From Pseudomonadota bacterium (GTDB lineage Bacteria > Chloroflexota > UBA6077 > JAJPHF01), in contig JAJPHF010000048.1 in assembly GCA_021325365.1 (NCBI GenBank), forward strand, positions 1 to 5,342: a DNA stretch of 5,342 bases, in the 5' to 3' direction. How positions within the stretch are numbered: the stretch's first letter is position 1; the number at the start of each line of letters is the position of its first letter. The notes beneath the pieces were generated by a model. The model saw nothing but the letters and a program-made list of their open reading frames with translations. It had not been told where the DNA came from and searched no databases. Below are positions 4,972 through 5,342 of this stretch, in pieces. A program made the translations under genes and the position numbers.

Positions 4972-5342
4972 GCTCGACTTTGGCCGTTCAGGCGGCGTAG
5001 CAGAGCGTTTCCGTTAGGCGCTCGACGAACGTGCGCGGGACTTTTAGCATGTCGGGTTCGCTGGCGGACAGGCGAAAAGCCGCCTGTGCCCAGAGCTCGC
5101 GGCGGACCAGTGCCAGTGCATCCGCGAAGGTGGGCTGCGCTTTCCGGTACCAGGCCGCCTGCCGAATCCGGGTCGGCGTTCGGCTCACGTACTGATGCGC
5201 GAACAGGGTCACCAGCGAGCACAGTCCGAGCAATGCCGGGGTGGTGCGGCGGATCGCCCACTCCGACCACTGCCGCTGGGTCTCGAGGCCGAGGTGCCGG
5301 CGTGCTTCCTCGAAGGTGACCTCCAACTGCCAGCGGCGGACG
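4972..5342 (-). mobile_element. One end of an insertion sequence, IS701-like, continuing off the right edge
   Basis: The transposase stop at 4988 is followed, read leftward, by AACGGCCAAAGTCGAGC, which is likely the terminal inverted repeat ending near 4972. The next four bases, CTAA (4968-4971), fit the YTAR target duplication known for the IS701 family. The other end is outside the window, so neither the repeat nor the duplication can be confirmed here. Confidence 0.65.
4988..5341 (-). CDS. IS701-like DDE transposase, C-terminal part (5' end off window)
   Basis: This is the last 117 residues of a cut-and-paste transposase of the IS4/IS701 DDE superfamily. The fragment opens with VRRWQLEVTFEEARRHLGLE, the hallmark third catalytic block: the Glu in WQLEVTFEE is the probable catalytic E, preceded by the family Trp. 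RQWSEWAIRRTTPALLGLCS and LVTLFAH, typical of the helical end of these enzymes, follow. The two catalytic Asp residues lie beyond the right edge. The tail (FADALALVRRELWAQ onward) is intact down to the TGA (4990-4988). The family is usually about 400 residues, so roughly a quarter is visible. No frameshift is seen in this part, so the element may be active or recently so. High GC matches the left part of the window rather than the lower-GC centre. Confidence 0.88.
   Translation of the reverse strand, partial: VRRWQLEVTFEEARRHLGLETQRQWSEWAIRRTTPALLGLCSLVTLFAHQYVSRTPTRIRQAAWYRKAQPTFADALALVRRELWAQAAFRLSASEPDMLKVPRTFVERLTETLCYAA

Overview
The window is GC-rich DNA, most extreme in the first 1.5 kb. 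It shows standard bacterial gene starts with Shine-Dalgarno sequences, a FixJ/NarL-type response regulator and an IS701-like transposase. This fits a high-GC bacterium such as a member of Chloroflexota or Actinomycetota, but nothing here fixes the phylum. Standard stop codons appear to be in use, since the response regulator and the transposase both end in TGA.

Left part (1-1683): the N-terminal part of an FMN-dependent alpha-hydroxy-acid oxidase runs leftward off the window. It is followed by about 1 kb of very GC-rich, mostly non-coding DNA. That stretch holds an imperfect 13-bp inverted repeat, a predicted G-quadruplex, a 10-bp tandem duplication, a possible decayed leftward gene, and a good sigma70-like promoter for the next gene.

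Middle (1684-2587): an orphan LuxR-type response regulator, complete, with an unusual C-terminal tail. A strong hairpin follows and probably ends its transcript.

Centre (2588-4318): the most interesting part, with visibly lower GC. Two genes lie in tandem 24 bp apart and end at a perfect 15-bp terminator hairpin. The first reads as one continuous 185-codon frame for a secreted, aromatic- and cysteine-rich protein, but it is interrupted by two in-frame TGA codons and by nothing else. The second is an intact exported protein without cysteine. The first gene and the response regulator share a 12-base box (TCGTGTAACRTT) upstream, so the regulator may share a promoter class with this pair or control it.

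Right part (4319-5342): a convergent small gene of unknown function, then a short rightward reading frame that may be a remnant. After this comes the end of an insertion sequence carrying the C-terminal part of an IS701-like DDE transposase, which runs off the right edge. The likely target site CTAA supplies the stop codon of the interrupted frame, so the insertion may have truncated a gene.

No tRNA, rRNA or CRISPR array was seen.
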